Positions 4,627 through 5,912 of a stretch of 5,912 bases of DNA are shown piece after piece. The stretch covers positions 1 through 5,912 of the forward strand of contig SMXV01000071.1 of the NCBI GenBank assembly GCA_004356175.1. The letters run 5' to 3'. Below the pieces are notes generated by a model that saw only the letters and a program-made list of their open reading frames with translations, ran no database searches and had not been told where the DNA came from. Origin of the DNA: Acidobacteriota bacterium (lineage in GTDB: Bacteria > Actinomycetota > Acidimicrobiia > Spongiisociales > UBA5794). The position numbers and the translations under genes are program-made. Within the stretch, counting starts at the first letter, position 1; every line of letters begins with the position of its first letter.

Positions 4627-5912
4627 TTAGCCAGCTGGGAGCGGCCGTGACTTCGCCGCGAGCGAGGCGCGCTCGACGAAGGCCTCAAGTTGCCGCAGCG
4701 TGCGTACCTGCTCTACGCGGTCACAAGCCTGCTCGTACTGCGACATGATCGAGTCGCCTGTGTCCCAGTACCGTCGTGGTTCAGGGTTTAGCCAGAACGT
4801 AGCACGCGCACGCAAAGCGAGATTTGTGAACGTGTCCGCTGCGGAGTCTCGATAATTGTTCCTCGCATCGCCAGTGACGATGAGCGTCGAACGCGCCGTG
4901 ATTGCGTCGTTGTACCGCTCCCACATCTCAGCGAAGGAGGTCCCATAGTCTGAGTGGCCGTCCCTCCTCACTATGTCAGCTTCTTGGCTCATCGTGATCA
5001 GGCTGTCGGCAAAGTCGAGATCCGAAGAGAAGTACTTCGTGACCTCGTCAAGACCGTCGATGAATGCGAACACTCGCACCTTGGCAAGTTCCGCTGAGAT
5101 GGCATACGTGAGCTGCATCGTGAACCGCGCGAATGTGGCCATCGAGCCAGAGACATCACACAGAATGACAATCTCAGGCTTTGATTTTCTCGGCGGCTTG
5201 AATTGCGGCTCGAGGAGCACACCGCCGTGTCCAAGCGACCGGCGAATCGTGCGGCGCACATCAAGTCGACCCTTTGACCCTCTCCTCCGCGCGTGACCAA
5301 GGCGCGTCGCCAACTTTCGCGCAAGCGGCCGAATCGCCTGAGTCACGTCGAAGATTTCGTCGCGCGTCGCATGCATCAGGTCAACATCCTCCACGAGTGG
5401 CAGCCTGCGATTCCTTGCCACCTGGCCCCTCCCCCTGTCGGCAACGAGTCGGCCCGTGATCTCAGCCTCCAGCTGTTCACGAACGACCTGAACCATCGCC
5501 CCAGCCCGCTCCCGATCCATTCGCATGTCAAGCTCGCTCGGATCGCCGGCCACCGAAAGAGCAGCGAGGAGCCGCGCGAACAATGCGTCTGTGTCCAGGC
5601 GCGACAGCACGCGTTGCGAGTAGTACCTGCCACCGACCGGTCTACCTAGCTGAATGCCAGCGTATTGATCGACCGCTCCTGCGACCAGCCGCCGAATTCT
5701 GTCGGCATCGCCGGCAAGGAGTGCCTCAACAAGAGAATAGAGATCGGCCTCTCCATCACCGCCACCCGACCCTCCACCGCCTGCACCAGCCCGTGCATCA
5801 CTCGCCGAACCTTGAGCGTGCTGCGCGCCAATCGGGCCAACGCCGAAGTACACGTCGAATGCGCGGTCAAAGGCGTCGTAGTGGCGGTAGCTCTTGACGA
5901 GAGTGGCACCAA
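4627..5912 (-). CDS. CoxE-like von Willebrand factor A domain protein, 5' end off window
   Basis: The frame is open to the right window edge, where GATLVKSYRHYDAFDRAFD is the characteristic start region of CoxE-type VWA proteins (COG3552, Pfam PF05762). A GTG at 5853 is therefore internal and not the start; at least 427 residues are present. After the N-terminal region comes a Gly-rich linker (about visible residues 41-52, AGAGGGGSGGGD), a helical middle part, and then the VWA fold with a complete metal-dependent adhesion site: DVSGS (Asp252, Ser254, Ser256), Thr324 in SDYGTSF and Asp348 in VTGDARNN. The protein is cytoplasmic, without signal or membrane segments in the visible part. Relatives act with a MoxR-type AAA+ ATPase, usually encoded just upstream, in cofactor insertion or maturation of enzymes such as CO dehydrogenase. 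No such gene is visible here because the window ends. The exact client cannot be inferred. Confidence 0.92.
   Translation of the reverse strand, partial: GATLVKSYRHYDAFDRAFDVYFGVGPIGAQHAQGSASDARAGAGGGGSGGGDGEADLYSLVEALLAGDADRIRRLVAGAVDQYAGIQLGRPVGGRYYSQRVLSRLDTDALFARLLAALSVAGDPSELDMRMDRERAGAMVQVVREQLEAEITGRLVADRGRGQVARNRRLPLVEDVDLMHATRDEIFDVTQAIRPLARKLATRLGHARRRGSKGRLDVRRTIRRSLGHGGVLLEPQFKPPRKSKPEIVILCDVSGSMATFARFTMQLTYAISAELAKVRVFAFIDGLDEVTKYFSSDLDFADSLITMSQEADIVRRDGHSDYGTSFAEMWERYNDAITARSTLIVTGDARNNYRDSAADTFTNLALRARATFWLNPEPRRYWDTGDSIMSQYEQACDRVEQVRTLRQLEAFVERASLAAKSRPLPAG

Noticed and set aside
5646..5853. GTG at 5853 as the start of the VWA gene, and an alternative frame running off the right edge
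   Set aside because: The frame upstream of 5853 carries the conserved CoxE-type ATLVK and FDRAFD start region, so the gene continues past the window edge; the other frame has no family signature.
1..5912. CRISPR array, insertion sequence or transposase, rRNA
   Set aside because: No regularly spaced repeats, no transposase motifs or terminal inverted repeats, and no rRNA-like segments were seen on either strand.

Overview
The window looks like a chromosomal segment from an actinobacterium-like Gram-positive. The base composition is moderately high in G+C. The cues are a short degenerate M23 protein directly upstream of nadD, rsfS with nadD, an LtrA-family membrane protein, and a leaderless toxin-antitoxin promoter. 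The class cannot be fixed from this sequence; assignment to Actinobacteria (Actinomycetota) is inference.

Layout from the right edge: (i) a CoxE-like von Willebrand factor A protein on the minus strand (4627-5912, N-terminus off the window); (ii) 81 bases downstream on the same strand, a single-domain CheY-like response regulator (4162-4545); (iii) a convergent, compact VapB-VapC toxin-antitoxin pair on the plus strand (3340-3950) with a near-consensus promoter whose expected start point is the A of the antitoxin ATG; (iv) on the minus strand, a secreted or anchored M23/LytM-fold protein (2590-3159) overlapping (v) one continuous reading frame that encodes NadD (nicotinate-nucleotide adenylyltransferase) followed in frame by RsfS (ribosome silencing factor) (1686-2690); (vi) a 420-base gap (1266-1685) holding a hairpin, a tRNA-like 5' fragment and two short open segments that look like gene remnants; (vii) an LtrA-family membrane protein on the minus strand (1-1265, C-terminus off the window).

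Functionally, the M23 gene and nadD/rsfS look like one transcription unit linking cell-envelope, NAD biosynthesis and ribosome dormancy functions. VapBC is a self-contained stress or maintenance module placed between that unit and the VWA/response-regulator pair, with non-coding, remnant-like DNA on both sides of it. The most notable feature is the fused NadD-RsfS frame. After it come the leaderless vapBC promoter, the degenerate M23 active site with its 101-base overlap into nadD, and the decayed tract downstream of rsfS. I did not find a convincing new multi-gene system here.
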